Source: a virus
IMG/VR virus record: IMGVR_UViG_3300008050_000022
Span: 1 to 64,000 of that record
Length of the DNA: 64,000 nt
Direction: 5' to 3' (one strand)
Shown here: positions 7,999 to 16,763 of the stretch, piece by piece
Layout: each line of letters opens with the position of its first letter
Numbering within the stretch: position 1 is the first letter of the stretch
The notes under the pieces: model-generated
Seen by the model: the letters and a program-made list of their open reading frames with translations, nothing else
Told to the model about the DNA's origin: nothing
Databases searched by the model: none
Translations under genes and position numbers: made by a program

Positions 7999-8885
7999 CG
8001 AACGTGGTCCCTCAGGAAGCCGTTGATCTTCTTCTTCTCTTCGTCAGCCAGCTTCTTCGCCACCCGGATCTCCGCCACCTTGATCTGCGAGTGTCGGAAG
8101 GCCCCGAACGCCGTAGAGATGGGGTTGGTGTCCTTGACGTCCAGGTGCGACAGCTTCTGCATGACGGCAGGCCGGAAGCTGGGACTGGCCATACCTACCC
8201 GGTGATGAGCTAGGGACACCGCCTCCGCAGCCTCCTTGACTCCCGCCTCGCTGCTGTCTACGTGCAAGCAGACTACTGCGAGAGCTTCTGTGGGCTGCCC
8301 TTCCTTGAGTGCCTCCGCCATCTTGTCGACCATGGTGGCGTGAGCTCGTCGAGCCAAGGACAGCTCTCGAGTCTCGTCAGCAGCCAGCTTGTTGATCGCA
8401 GCACTGATCTTGGTGCGAGCATCGAGCAACCTGTTCAGCGGGAACGCTTCCGAAGTAGGCGGACCTACAGGACGCACTGCTGCAGCAGCCTTCTCCATCA
8501 CAGCTACACCGGCGGACTTGATGTATCGAGTGGGCGTCTCGGAGTACGCTAGGGATGCCAGCTTCGTGGGAGCAGGACCTGAGAAGCCGCCTGCCACTAC
8601 CGTCGGATCGGCGACGTCGAAGTCGGGAACCCGGAAGTCCCCGGACGCCTGCTTGAACATGGCGTTGAACGTCGCCTGGTTGGCGTACTCGCACGCTCGC
8701 CGGAGCTGCTCCTGGTTCATGTCGGCCGAAGCACGCTTCGTCAGGGAGGCGTTCAGCGGCACCCCTCTCTCGAGGTAGTCCGCAGCCGCCTGCTTGCCCA
8801 TGAGCTCTAGACGTTCCTTGGAGACGCCCTTGACGCTAGAAGAGCCCTGGAGCAGTGCTGCGAAAGGTCCGAAGTCGTTCATCAT
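7995..8885 (-). CDS. hypothetical helical virion protein with KxA repeats
   Basis: A 296-aa, mostly alpha-helical protein starting MMNDFGPFAALLQG, with GCGGAGAC just before two adjacent ATGs (8885 and 8882). The first 140 residues contain GKQAA, TKRAS, FKQAS, TKLAS, IKSAG and EKAAA; the C-terminal half has fewer (NKLAA, KVAE). No catalytic motif or membrane segment is visible. It is the first gene of the left head cluster and diverges from the plus-strand HTH gene across a 43-base gap, so a late promoter probably lies in or just inside that gap. Confidence 0.7.
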   Translation of the reverse strand: MMNDFGPFAALLQGSSSVKGVSKERLELMGKQAAADYLERGVPLNASLTKRASADMNQEQLRRACEYANQATFNAMFKQASGDFRVPDFDVADPTVVAGGFSGPAPTKLASLAYSETPTRYIKSAGVAVMEKAAAAVRPVGPPTSEAFPLNRLLDARTKISAAINKLAADETRELSLARRAHATMVDKMAEALKEGQPTEALAVVCLHVDSSEAGVKEAAEAVSLAHHRVGMASPSFRPAVMQKLSHLDVKDTNPISTAFGAFRHSQIKVAEIRVAKKLADEEKKKINGFLRDHVR

Positions 8886-8928
8886 GTCTCCGCAGGAACC
8901 GAAAGGCTGCCTTCGCTATGATCCGAGG
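8886..8928. promoter_or_regulatory. divergent start region with candidate -10
   Basis: A 43-base gap between divergent genes. Reading rightward, TATGAT (8917-8922) ends six bases before the ATG at 8929, so a transcript from it would be nearly leaderless. I see no convincing -35. The left-facing gene has its ribosome-binding site at the left end. This is a weak, by-eye call. Confidence 0.3.
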
Positions 8929-9624
8929 ATGCAGACACCTCTGATCGACAAGCGCACGGCAGCCGAAACTCTAGGCAGAGGATGCCGCAGTGTTGAGCTC
9001 TATGCCAAGCGAGGAATGCTAGCAAGGGTTCGTCGAGGGCATCGAGTCTACTTTCTGCGTGACGAAGTGGAGGGCCTGCGAGAAGAGCTCGACCAGGGCA
9101 GTCCCTCCGCCTCGAACACCGAGATACTACTCCGTCTGAAGCGCTTGGAGGCGAATGTCGAGTTTCTCCTCATGCTGCAAGACGCGAAACGTAGCTCTCT
9201 CCTAACTGAACAAGAGCTACTAGAGCTACTGCCAAACGCTCAAGCAGGGCTAAAGAAGGAGCACTGGTCTGTCGAGGACCTGCTCAAGTGGTACCAGATC
9301 TACACTCGCCTGACCGACGAGGATCTGTACGTCCTGCACAGAGAGCTCGTGAAACGAGGCAGAAGGGGCAGCCATGCCTGGCTGATCCCCTACAAGCTGT
9401 GCGTGACGCAGGTGGCGTATATACGCAAGCATCCTCGGTTCGGTTCCATGTTGGATCTCCAGCGAGCTCACGCTCTGCTACTGAAGGCCCGGAACATCAT
9501 GCGAGATCGAATCCTGCTGGAGTTCGGAGATGAGCTACTGGATGTAGCGGATGCCTACGAGAAGAAGTTCGGAGCTCGTCCTCGTCTACGGGACGAGCTC
9601 ATGGCTTCAATTCTTGCGGGCTGA
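8929..9624 (+). CDS. MerR/excisionase-like HTH DNA-binding protein
   Basis: A 231-aa protein from ATG 8929. An in-frame extension to 8794 lies inside the divergent gene and is rejected. Residues 5-55 fit a MerR/excisionase-type winged helix: a helix with RTAAETLG, then SVELYAKRGMLARVRRGHRVYF, then a helix starting RDEVEGLREEL. This fold binds DNA. Residues 65-110 look like a Leu-rich coiled coil, suitable for dimerisation, and the rest is helical with basic patches. It lies alone on the plus strand and converges on the terminase gene with an 18-base overlap. It is probably a transcription regulator. A small terminase subunit (HTH plus coiled coil beside the large subunit) is possible but less likely given the opposite strand. 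Confidence 0.7.
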   Translation: MQTPLIDKRTAAETLGRGCRSVELYAKRGMLARVRRGHRVYFLRDEVEGLREELDQGSPSASNTEILLRLKRLEANVEFLLMLQDAKRSSLLTEQELLELLPNAQAGLKKEHWSVEDLLKWYQIYTRLTDEDLYVLHRELVKRGRRGSHAWLIPYKLCVTQVAYIRKHPRFGSMLDLQRAHALLLKARNIMRDRILLEFGDELLDVADAYEKKFGARPRLRDELMASILAG

Positions 9625-11364
9625 CGCCTGCGACCCGCGCTGTGGAGCGATGACATCGGGACGGGGGCGGTCGATCATCGAGGCGAGGAAGCAGTACAGG
9701 ATCGAGTGGAACGTGTCGTCCGTGGATCCTGGGGAGCGCTTGTACTCGTTGACCCGACGATGCTCGTTGTACTCGCTGAAGATGTTCAGCATGTCCCTGG
9801 CGTAGGGGTCCTCGAACTCCTCCCACTTGGGAAAGCGGAACACGTTGGCTCGCTTGATCGCGTTGAAAATGTCGGACATCACCTCAGATCTATGAACTAG
9901 CCATCGACGTAGCCTGTCGTCCCAGGCCACCTTCTTCCTCGGTGCCAAGTACTGGTACTTGTGCACTCGAACGGCTCCAAAGGCGCGGATCAGCTCGTCG
10001 TTCTGGTAGAACCCTCCGCCGTAGTCGACTCCGATCAGGCGAATACCCCAAGACCTAACCAAGCCCTTGATCAAGGCCAGCTGCTCCTGCGGCTCTGACT
10101 CCACCCCTGTGAAGCGGTGGACGTAGAAGATCGTGAAGAACTTCCCGATGTACGTCCCCAGCGAGATGACGGTATGACTCTGTTCTCCAGTGCCCCAGTC
10201 GATTCCAGCGTAAATCGGGTTCCTTCCGAGAAGGACCTTGAACTGCTTCATCCACTCGTTGTCGAACATGCGGATGGTCTCGTCGCAGTTCTGAATGATG
10301 TCTGCTCGCACCAGTGGCCGAGTGCCCGAGTCGTAGGAGAGTCCGAGGACCTCGTTGTAGAAGCGGGGTCTCGAGTAGTGCTCGTATTTGTCCAGGATCT
10401 CGTCCCACGGGATCCAGGGGACCATGAGCTGCGGGATTCGGTAGCCCTCGAAGGGCTCCTCGTGCGCCTTGGGCTTCCCCGTAGCCGCCCATTTCGCCTC
10501 AGGGTGCCTGGGGGAGATCTCCCCGCCACAACTCTCGCAGATGAGCCCCTTCTTCCCGAGGTTCTTCTCCCCGAGGATGTTCCAGTAAGCGGCTCGACTG
10601 CCTGCAGTGGGGGTGCCGTGCCTGTAGCAGGGGACCACCCACTCATTCTGCGTAGACCTCTCCGTCCAGTAGTACTCGATCGCGTTGTCGAGAGACTTGG
10701 GCGTGCCTGAGAAGCGGTAGATCTTGTACGGGGAGTGTGAAGCGCACTCGAGGATGACCGGGATGTGGTCGATGTAGATGTCCTGGATCTCGTCCAGCAT
10801 GATCATGTCAGCCGGGATACCTCGAGTACGGTCAGCGTTGTGGAACGCGTACCGCAGAGTGATCTGGCTGCGGTTCATGAACTTCTTGAGGGCCACCGAG
10901 TCTGCTAGACGCTGATCGAGCCAGGCTAGAAGCTCCGTGCTGGTCTCAGTGGGCTCCTTGAGCCTGTCTCTACTGAACGTGTACGTCTGATCCCGTGAGG
11001 GGGAGACGAACAGGGTCTGGAAGCCGGCCAGGATGCAGCAGTACGCCAGGATGATGTTGCCGAGCGACGTGCTCTTCTCGACCTGCCGGCCGCACTTCAG
11101 CAGAACTCGCTTGCTGGGAGTGTCGTAGATCCTTCTGAGGTACCCACGCTCCGCAAAAGAGAACTTCTCCATGCGGGGAGGCTGCCCCTCATCCACTACT
11201 CGCACGTAGATGCCGAACCTGACGAAGGTACTGGGCTTGACTTTCAGGAGAGCTCGACGATCTCCAGCCAAAGCGTCCCGAAAGTAGTCCCGTTGCGAGT
11301 CCTCAAAGTACTCATTCGGAGCCCTCAGCAGGTTGGGCATTCCGATGTTCTGGATCAATTCCAT
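9607..11364 (-). CDS. terL: terminase large subunit
   Basis: A 585-aa packaging motor: ATPase plus nuclease that translocates DNA into the prohead and cuts it. Walker A is CGRQVEKST at 91-99, Walker B is MIMLDE at 187-192, and SGTP at 219-222 fits the coupling motif. A Cys cluster (C246, C277, C280) lies between the domains. The RNase H-fold nuclease carries D389 (GIDWGTG), D447 (GVDYGGG) and D549/D550 (TDDTFHS), the expected acidic triad. Length and order are normal for T4-like large terminases. No KxA motif occurs, consistent with its not being a packaged protein. It is a single-gene minus-strand unit between two plus-strand islands. Confidence 0.93.
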   Translation of the reverse strand: MELIQNIGMPNLLRAPNEYFEDSQRDYFRDALAGDRRALLKVKPSTFVRFGIYVRVVDEGQPPRMEKFSFAERGYLRRIYDTPSKRVLLKCGRQVEKSTSLGNIILAYCCILAGFQTLFVSPSRDQTYTFSRDRLKEPTETSTELLAWLDQRLADSVALKKFMNRSQITLRYAFHNADRTRGIPADMIMLDEIQDIYIDHIPVILECASHSPYKIYRFSGTPKSLDNAIEYYWTERSTQNEWVVPCYRHGTPTAGSRAAYWNILGEKNLGKKGLICESCGGEISPRHPEAKWAATGKPKAHEEPFEGYRIPQLMVPWIPWDEILDKYEHYSRPRFYNEVLGLSYDSGTRPLVRADIIQNCDETIRMFDNEWMKQFKVLLGRNPIYAGIDWGTGEQSHTVISLGTYIGKFFTIFYVHRFTGVESEPQEQLALIKGLVRSWGIRLIGVDYGGGFYQNDELIRAFGAVRVHKYQYLAPRKKVAWDDRLRRWLVHRSEVMSDIFNAIKRANVFRFPKWEEFEDPYARDMLNIFSEYNEHRRVNEYKRSPGSTDDTFHSILYCFLASMIDRPRPDVIAPQRGSQASARKN

Positions 11365-11389
11365 CTAACGATCGTGCCCCCGGTTGTAC

Positions 11390-11419
11390 TGACAGTCAAG
11401 GCAAGTAAGGCGGTATAAG
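11390..11419 (+). promoter_or_regulatory. candidate promoter TGACA-N20-ATAAG (leaderless)
   Basis: TGACA at 11390-11394 and TATAAG at 11414-11419. The same TGACA-N20-ATAAG layout recurs upstream of the plus-strand island at 27216. The -10-like box ends six bases before the GTG at 11426, so the transcript should start at or next to the start codon. Function is inferred from match and position. Confidence 0.45.
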
Positions 11420-11425
11420 GGCCAT

Positions 11426-11785
11426 GTGGCACAAGACATACCCTCACCCGAACCTCGTCTGAAGTGGTTGGCCAGCATGATCGGAGATCTGCTGGCGATC
11501 GATGATAGATGGTCCGGAGCGAAGCTGTTTGACGAGACCGACCCTCTCGCCAGGCTCTTCGTTCTTTACTGCAGACGTCCTGTTTCTGACCCTACCTGGC
11601 TGTTCCTGAAGAGGACCATCCGGGCTTGGGCGGAGCAGAACGACTGCGTGGCCAAGAAGATCAGGCGATACACAAACCGGGTGGAGGTGGACCTACTTGT
11701 GAAGTACCTAAACAGGGAGAGCGACTTCTCGCCATATGAAGCTCTTCCACCATGGGAGAAGAAATGGAGATCGCTGAACGGTTAA
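11426..11785 (+). CDS. hypothetical protein
   Basis: A 119-aa protein from GTG 11426. An ATG two bases upstream is out of frame and soon stops. It is helical and basic with many aromatic residues (LKWLASMIGDLLAI, LFVLYCRRP, TWLFLKRTIRAWAEQ) and no metal or nucleotide motif. It is the first gene of a three-gene plus-strand unit ending in RNase HII, directly after a promoter-like element, which suggests early expression. No family is recognised; small host-takeover proteins are often found in such positions. Confidence 0.65.
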   Translation: MAQDIPSPEPRLKWLASMIGDLLAIDDRWSGAKLFDETDPLARLFVLYCRRPVSDPTWLFLKRTIRAWAEQNDCVAKKIRRYTNRVEVDLLVKYLNRESDFSPYEALPPWEKKWRSLNG

Positions 11786-12504
11786 TGTCCGTTCGGTCAC
11801 ATGCCCTAGATCGATATCGAGAACACTATCCAGGAGCTACGAAGAGGGACGTTCTGCAAGCAGCTACCTACGGAGTCGATGTAACGATTCCGATGGGAAG
11901 AACTTTGGCTGGGCGCCCGGTGGATTACCCCGGGTGCGACAACTTGGACTGGTACATCCTCGGCCCTTCCAGGCGAGGGATGTTCGTAGCGCGGAGAGAT
12001 ACCGGAGACATCCGTACCTACCTCCGCTTTGGAATCTCGCAGCAACAGTTCGTTCTAGAGCATTGGCCGACAGGGGAACCTCTAAAGGAGGACCTCGAAC
12101 CTCAACTTGTGCCCGTGCCGCAGCACACAGGCACCCGAGAATCTCTGGAGAAGCTGCATTATCCGGTACTGGGGGTGCCCCTACCGGAGCTGGCCATCTC
12201 CAGGGCGTTGCGCTTGAGTTTAGGCTTTGACAAAGCCTTCTATGTCCAAACTGCTTTTGCCAGGGCTCTTCTCGAGCACGAGCAGCTGTATGGACGCGGG
12301 CTTCTCCAGGCTGGAGAAGAGATCTGTCTGACGCTGGAAGAGCGACACGGATTGCGGCCAAAGACGCGAGCAGTGCCCGTCAGCTTGGCCATCCGTCACG
12401 GAGTCATGCACCTGCAGGCCGTCGAGCCTGGAGAGTCGCCTACCCTGCGAGGAGTAGAACTTCCCGTGTGCGGGCACGAACTACGAAAGTTGATCGGAGA
12501 GTGA
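11764..12504 (+). CDS. hypothetical protein
   Basis: A 246-aa protein. ATG 11764 has GGAG five bases upstream and is preferred over ATG 11752, which has none. The first 95 residues form a mixed alpha/beta domain (RSHALDRYREHYPGATKRD, then WYILGPSRRGMFVARR) resembling small phage domains of unknown role. Residues 130-246 form a second domain with CGHEL at the C-terminus. It overlaps the previous gene by 22 bases. I do not recognise it. Confidence 0.65.
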   Translation: MEIAERLMSVRSHALDRYREHYPGATKRDVLQAATYGVDVTIPMGRTLAGRPVDYPGCDNLDWYILGPSRRGMFVARRDTGDIRTYLRFGISQQQFVLEHWPTGEPLKEDLEPQLVPVPQHTGTRESLEKLHYPVLGVPLPELAISRALRLSLGFDKAFYVQTAFARALLEHEQLYGRGLLQAGEEICLTLEERHGLRPKTRAVPVSLAIRHGVMHLQAVEPGESPTLRGVELPVCGHELRKLIGE

Positions 12505-13130
12505 AGAAGTACACGAAGCTGAGTGATCTGGATCCGCTGATGCAGGTGGCCGGGATCGACGAGGTGGGGGTCGGCCCCCTCGCCGGTCCCATGGTCGGCT
12601 GTGCAGCGGTGTTCAGAGCAGGACATGCTCCTATCCCGGGGGTCACGGACAGCAAGACGTTGTCCCACGCGAAGATCCTACAACTACGAGAGACAATTCT
12701 GGATGAGTGCGAGGACTTCGGCTTCGGCTGGGTCAGCGCTAAGGAGATCGACAAGATCGGACACGGCGAAGCTCGACGACAAGTGCTGTTACGGGCTTAC
12801 GAGGATCTGAGTGTACGTCCTGGGTTCATCTACCTGGACGGCAACATGCATGTACCCGGCATCCCCAGGGCCGAGAAGTTGGCTAAAGCCGACTCCCTGA
12901 TCTGGATCGTAGGAGCTGCGTCGATCCTGGCGAAGTTCGAACAGATCGAGTTCATGGAGAACGCTCACACGTCTTGGCCTAAGTACGGCTTCGATCAGCA
13001 CCGTGGATACGGAACTGCCTACCACCATGCGGCGCTCGAGAAGTACGGGTCCTGCCCGATTCATCGAAGGAGCGTCAAGACGATCAGGAACTTGAAGCCG
13101 AAGAGAAGGCGCTCTAGGTGGGCGCCGTGA
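12501..13130 (+). CDS. rnhB: ribonuclease HII
   Basis: A 209-aa enzyme that cuts RNA in RNA-DNA hybrids and at embedded ribonucleotides. The RNase HII signature is clear: GIDEVGVGPLAGP (D20, E21), TDSKTLS at 49-55, YLDGN (D113), KADSL with D131 followed by AASILAK, and the C-terminal CPIHRRS box. The four acidic catalytic residues are all present. The normally Arg/basic position in GIDEAGRGPLAGP is Val here. GTG 12501 overlaps the previous stop (GTGA); a longer start at GTG 12468 is possible. Likely role: primer removal or ribonucleotide repair for the phage replisome. It ends at a bidirectional terminator. Confidence 0.93.
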   Translation: MKKYTKLSDLDPLMQVAGIDEVGVGPLAGPMVGCAAVFRAGHAPIPGVTDSKTLSHAKILQLRETILDECEDFGFGWVSAKEIDKIGHGEARRQVLLRAYEDLSVRPGFIYLDGNMHVPGIPRAEKLAKADSLIWIVGAASILAKFEQIEFMENAHTSWPKYGFDQHRGYGTAYHHAALEKYGSCPIHRRSVKTIRNLKPKRRRSRWAP

Positions 13131-13163
13131 GAATGAGGGGAGAGGTCACCTCTCCCCTCATTC
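13131..13163. terminator. bidirectional terminator between convergent genes
   Basis: A near-perfect 33-base palindrome: GAATGAGGGGAGAGGT (13131-13146), one base, then its complement (13148-13163). It fills exactly the gap between the RNase HII stop and the stop of the convergent minus-strand gene, so it can end transcription in both directions. Confidence 0.75.
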
Positions 13164-13601
13164 TTAGCCATCTATGAAGATGTTCTCGATCGCAGCAAGC
13201 AGCTCATCCGTCAGACGAGAGTGAGCTTCTCGAACAGGAGCGAATCCCGTGGCCCGGACAGCCCAACTAGTCAACTGTCTTGCAGGAGCCGTGATAGCGA
13301 TTCTTCGGATTCTGTCCGCATCTCCAGGATGCAGCTCGCCTGAGCGAGGATCCCAGATCGCCATGATCTCCGGTGTGTACGCTGCCTGAAACCGTTCCGG
13401 GCACCCCATCACCTGCTCCACCGCGTCATACAGACGATCCGCAAACGTGTCGGGGAACTTGTCGTGCCAGAGGTGGTAGAGGACATCATCGCCCTGCCGT
13501 CCGACTTCCACCACTAGGCCAAACCTCTGCCCCACTGGAGGGGACCAGGCTGCAGGGGCACGCACTGTTTCGGCGTACGCGATGTCCATGGCTTCGTTCA
13601 C
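13164..13601 (-). CDS. hypothetical protein
   Basis: A 145-aa protein from GTG 13601, overlapping the upstream stop (GTGA). It has a compact mixed alpha/beta pattern (FGLVVEVGRQGDDVLYHLW) and an acidic C-terminal helix. It is the last gene of the 13-27 kb minus-strand operon and ends at the bidirectional terminator. Neither enzyme nor membrane motifs are visible. It follows baseplate-region genes, so a tail role is possible but unproven. Confidence 0.65.
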   Translation of the reverse strand: MNEAMDIAYAETVRAPAAWSPPVGQRFGLVVEVGRQGDDVLYHLWHDKFPDTFADRLYDAVEQVMGCPERFQAAYTPEIMAIWDPRSGELHPGDADRIRRIAITAPARQLTSWAVRATGFAPVREAHSRLTDELLAAIENIFIDG

Positions 13602-14476
13602 GCTCCCTCCGCCTTCCCGGAGCCGCTGTAGTTGCCTTCACCGGCCAGCTGCCTGAGCTCGGGCATGCCGTCCTCCTCATCGACCTCCATGATGAACCGC
13701 TCGAACTGCTCTGCGGCTCCCGCAGTCACAGCACCGTGGTCCTTGAGGGAGTCGGATACTCCTCGGATCTCCCGAGAAAGCTCGGCCAGCATACGTACAG
13801 ACGAGCCATCCGTCGGCTGCGTCTCCGCCTCAATGTAGCGGAAGAAGAGGGACTGCTGGATGTGCTGAAGCATCCGTGCGGTGGAGATGGTCGTTCTCAG
13901 ACCTAGACGATGGAGAGCGAGATTAGATCCGCCCTGAACAACGAGAGCTCTCTGATCTCGGTTCCCCAACCACTCGACCCACTCCTGCACCGGCATGCGA
14001 TCAGGGTTGAAGAAGTAGTGTCTGAATGCCTGGATCGTAGCGATGTCCACTACACCGGAGCCATGCTTGGACTCCAGGACGGTGGCCAACCTCCCTGCTG
14101 TGACGAATCCGAGAATGCCTATCTCGAGGTCATGACGGATTCGAGGAGCTGCCAGCCACCCTAGGGCTCGAGAAGCTGCCTCCTCAGAGACGTGTAGCTC
14201 CGAGATCTGCAGGCCCTTCCAGTACAGCCGGTTCTTGGGGTCGCTCTTGTTGGAAGGGAGGTAGACCTTGGGGCGGTTGCGGGCTGACCTGACCAGGTCC
14301 ATCTCCCCAGCCAGACTGTCGGTGTCTACCGGCAGCAGAGAGAACCCGTTCAGGTGCTTGTGAACCAGGTCAGGGCCGTAGCCCTCCCCCTCCCCAAGGC
14401 TAAGCAGGTACCGAATGAAGAACCTGGACGGGTGCTTCTCTACGATGATCCCGTCTTGCGCTCCCAAGTCCCTCAT
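13598..14476 (-). CDS. hypothetical protein
   Basis: A 292-aa protein. ATG 14476 overlaps the upstream TGA (TGATG) and is preferred over an in-frame TTG one codon earlier. It is mixed alpha/beta with EIGILGFVTAGRLATVL and a conserved-looking HYFFNPDRMPVQEWVEWLGN stretch near residue 165. The C-terminal 90 residues are helical and acidic, ending in a Gly/Ser tail. It lacks clear KxA motifs, unlike its upstream neighbour. Unrecognised; operon context suggests a tail or baseplate component. Confidence 0.67.
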   Translation of the reverse strand: MRDLGAQDGIIVEKHPSRFFIRYLLSLGEGEGYGPDLVHKHLNGFSLLPVDTDSLAGEMDLVRSARNRPKVYLPSNKSDPKNRLYWKGLQISELHVSEEAASRALGWLAAPRIRHDLEIGILGFVTAGRLATVLESKHGSGVVDIATIQAFRHYFFNPDRMPVQEWVEWLGNRDQRALVVQGGSNLALHRLGLRTTISTARMLQHIQQSLFFRYIEAETQPTDGSSVRMLAELSREIRGVSDSLKDHGAVTAGAAEQFERFIMEVDEEDGMPELRQLAGEGNYSGSGKAEGA

Positions 14477-16755
14477 CAAGCCACCTGAGGCGCCTCGGCG
14501 TTCAAGCCTGTCTGCGCCAGAATCTTGAGCTGCTGGACCGTCTCTTCCAGAGCGAAGAGCGATCTCCGAACCGCGCCCTCCGAGACGGGGCTGAGCCCCA
14601 CCCTAGCAGCGAAGAGGATGTCACCGAGCTTGGTGACCGCTTCCTCGAGCTCCGGCAAGTAGCCGATGTACATCTGCACGTTCTCAGGACGCAGGAAGTT
14701 CAGGCCGAGGATCTTGTCCACGGTGTCCGGATCGTCAATCTCCAGAGCTTCCTTCACCAGGCAGACTCGGGTAGCGAATAGGTCCGGGAACATCGTACCG
14801 ACCTGAGCCAGCGCCTCCTTGATCCTGCCTCCTACCTCGCCTGCCATGGTGATGGGGCGGATGGGGCGGAAGGTAACGGGGCCGTGTCGCTGACACCACG
14901 CCAGCTTCTTGAGTGCGTAGCCTGGCTCGACGCCCATCGCTCCCAGCAGGAACAGGGCATCTGCCTCCTTGACCTGCTTGTGCGACATCGGGCCGAAGTC
15001 CAGGAGCTGAGGCCCTCGGAGCGTGTACTGCCCAGAGCTGTCCCCGACCACCTCGACGTAGTTCCTGGCGAGGTTGGCCCTCTTCTCGATGGTGCGGGGA
15101 TTGTCCCCCACCTTCGCCATCTTCTCTCCGACGGGGCAGAAGCGGAAGTGCGAGGGGACCGCGAACCGGTCCTCGGCGAGCTTTGTGGGGGAGTGAATCC
15201 CCTTCACGATCTCGAGAGAGGCGGTCTTGCCCAGGTCAGACCGAACGTAGACTTCAGTACGGCCTTCGATGTCTCCCATACCCGTCACCGTGAAGGGGAT
15301 GGTGGCCGAAGCCGTCTTGGGATCCACCAGGAACCCTCGACCACGCATCTGGGCCGAGTGGGCGTAGGTGTCTTCGATGTTGGCACTGATCTGAGCAGCA
15401 CCTGCGATCTTCTGCTGCAGGCAGTACCCGCCAGCGATCACATGGGCCATCTTGGTGCCTAGGACAGTGCCGTCCAGGTCCATCACACGGGTGAACACCC
15501 CTGCGAGCTTGGTCCTCTGGCCGCTGGGATCCCACACCGACCACATGCCGGGCTCGTTCACGATAGTGGCGGTCTTCTCGAAGGGGTCGTCCGTCACCAG
15601 AGGGTCGCGGACGACAGTGATGGCCTTGCCAGAGGCCATCTTCATGACGTCTTCTCCTGCCACATTCCGAGCTCTCTCGCTAGAGACGTGCTCGATGATG
15701 GGCCGGAAGGCGTGGGCCGAGGCAGCCTTCATCACGAAGCCGCCGTCAGCCTTGCGAGCGATCTGAACCACCGTCGGCTCGATCTCCCCTAGAGGGTCCG
15801 CCGAAGCCAGCTTCTCTTGGGCCTCGGGGTTCGACAGAGCGCCGAGCAGGTACCTGACCGGAGCATGGCGATCTACGTGCCACGCCACAGCCTCATCATC
15901 TAGTGCATTGGCCAGCTTGGTCTTGTCGGCCGGGTTGACGAACGCGTTGGCGAGGGACTCGCACAGGAACGCCTTCTTCTGCGTCAGACCGGGCCTCCAT
16001 CCTGGGATAGGAGTGCGCTGCTTCAGTGGGGCCTTGCCTTTCTGGCGGGCCTTTACCCTCTTTGCAGCAGCTGCAGTCTCGGGAGTCATCCGAAGACCTG
16101 CGGCCTTCTTCCGCAGCTCCCTCTCCAGCTTCTTCTCTACTGCCTCTCGAACGTCCTTGTTGGCGGCTACCCCACCACCGCCAGCAGTGCCCAGAACCCA
16201 CGGGTTCTTGATCGCGTCCTTCGCAGCCAGGAACCCCGCCCTCCGGAAAGCAGCCTGCTTCAGCGCACCGGGTCCGCCCCCTGTACCCATGCCCGCAGTA
16301 CCGTGGGACGGCGGGTACATGTCCTTGGCGATGGAAGCGTCCGGTGGGGCCTTGGCGGCGATGTCGAACATCTCGGTCGAGTGCAGAGCCTCTTCCACCC
16401 GCTTCTGAGTCAGTGGGTAGACGGTGTTCTCCCTCATGAAGAGATCGAACGGCAGCAGCTGCCAGTCCTTGATGATCACCGGCACACGCAAGTAGGGAAC
16501 CGGACGAGGGCCTGCCTGCTCCTGCAGACTTCTCTCCGTCGGCACCTTCGCTGCTATGAAGCCGAAGCCGTAACCCTGCGATGCATCCACCTTCGTGACG
16601 TGCACAGAGAGCTCGTAGTTGGCGATGTACGGAACCTGCTGCACGAGGGCCTGGAGGATCACCTCCGGCCAACGGTCTACTGCTCCCGTCATCTTGGTGA
16701 GAGGAACAGCGACCTTCTCGAATCGCAAGATCTTCGGCTGTTCGAAGAGGTCCAT
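14476..16755 (-). CDS. large hypothetical virion protein with many KxA motifs
   Basis: A 759-aa protein starting MDLFEQPKILRFEKVAVPL. Residues 165-235 are basic and Gly/Ala-rich (KKLERELRKKAAG, RVKARQKGKAP). From residue 240 on there is a long mixed domain in which KxA motifs recur at intervals: QKKAF, EKLAS, MKAAS, MKMAS, EKTAT, TKLAG, TKMAH, GKTAS, TKLAE, EKMAK, KKLAW. This is one of the best examples of the motif in the window. No catalytic signature is recognised. It lies directly downstream of the central-spike gene, so a baseplate or internal virion component is plausible. Confidence 0.72.
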   Translation of the reverse strand: MDLFEQPKILRFEKVAVPLTKMTGAVDRWPEVILQALVQQVPYIANYELSVHVTKVDASQGYGFGFIAAKVPTERSLQEQAGPRPVPYLRVPVIIKDWQLLPFDLFMRENTVYPLTQKRVEEALHSTEMFDIAAKAPPDASIAKDMYPPSHGTAGMGTGGGPGALKQAAFRRAGFLAAKDAIKNPWVLGTAGGGGVAANKDVREAVEKKLERELRKKAAGLRMTPETAAAAKRVKARQKGKAPLKQRTPIPGWRPGLTQKKAFLCESLANAFVNPADKTKLANALDDEAVAWHVDRHAPVRYLLGALSNPEAQEKLASADPLGEIEPTVVQIARKADGGFVMKAASAHAFRPIIEHVSSERARNVAGEDVMKMASGKAITVVRDPLVTDDPFEKTATIVNEPGMWSVWDPSGQRTKLAGVFTRVMDLDGTVLGTKMAHVIAGGYCLQQKIAGAAQISANIEDTYAHSAQMRGRGFLVDPKTASATIPFTVTGMGDIEGRTEVYVRSDLGKTASLEIVKGIHSPTKLAEDRFAVPSHFRFCPVGEKMAKVGDNPRTIEKRANLARNYVEVVGDSSGQYTLRGPQLLDFGPMSHKQVKEADALFLLGAMGVEPGYALKKLAWCQRHGPVTFRPIRPITMAGEVGGRIKEALAQVGTMFPDLFATRVCLVKEALEIDDPDTVDKILGLNFLRPENVQMYIGYLPELEEAVTKLGDILFAARVGLSPVSEGAVRRSLFALEETVQQLKILAQTGLNAEAPQVA

Positions 16756-16763
16756 CTGGTCTC

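Noticed and set aside
8929-9624. Small terminase subunit
   Set aside because: HTH plus coiled coil beside the large terminase is suggestive, but the gene is on the opposite strand and its N-terminus fits MerR/excisionase regulators better.
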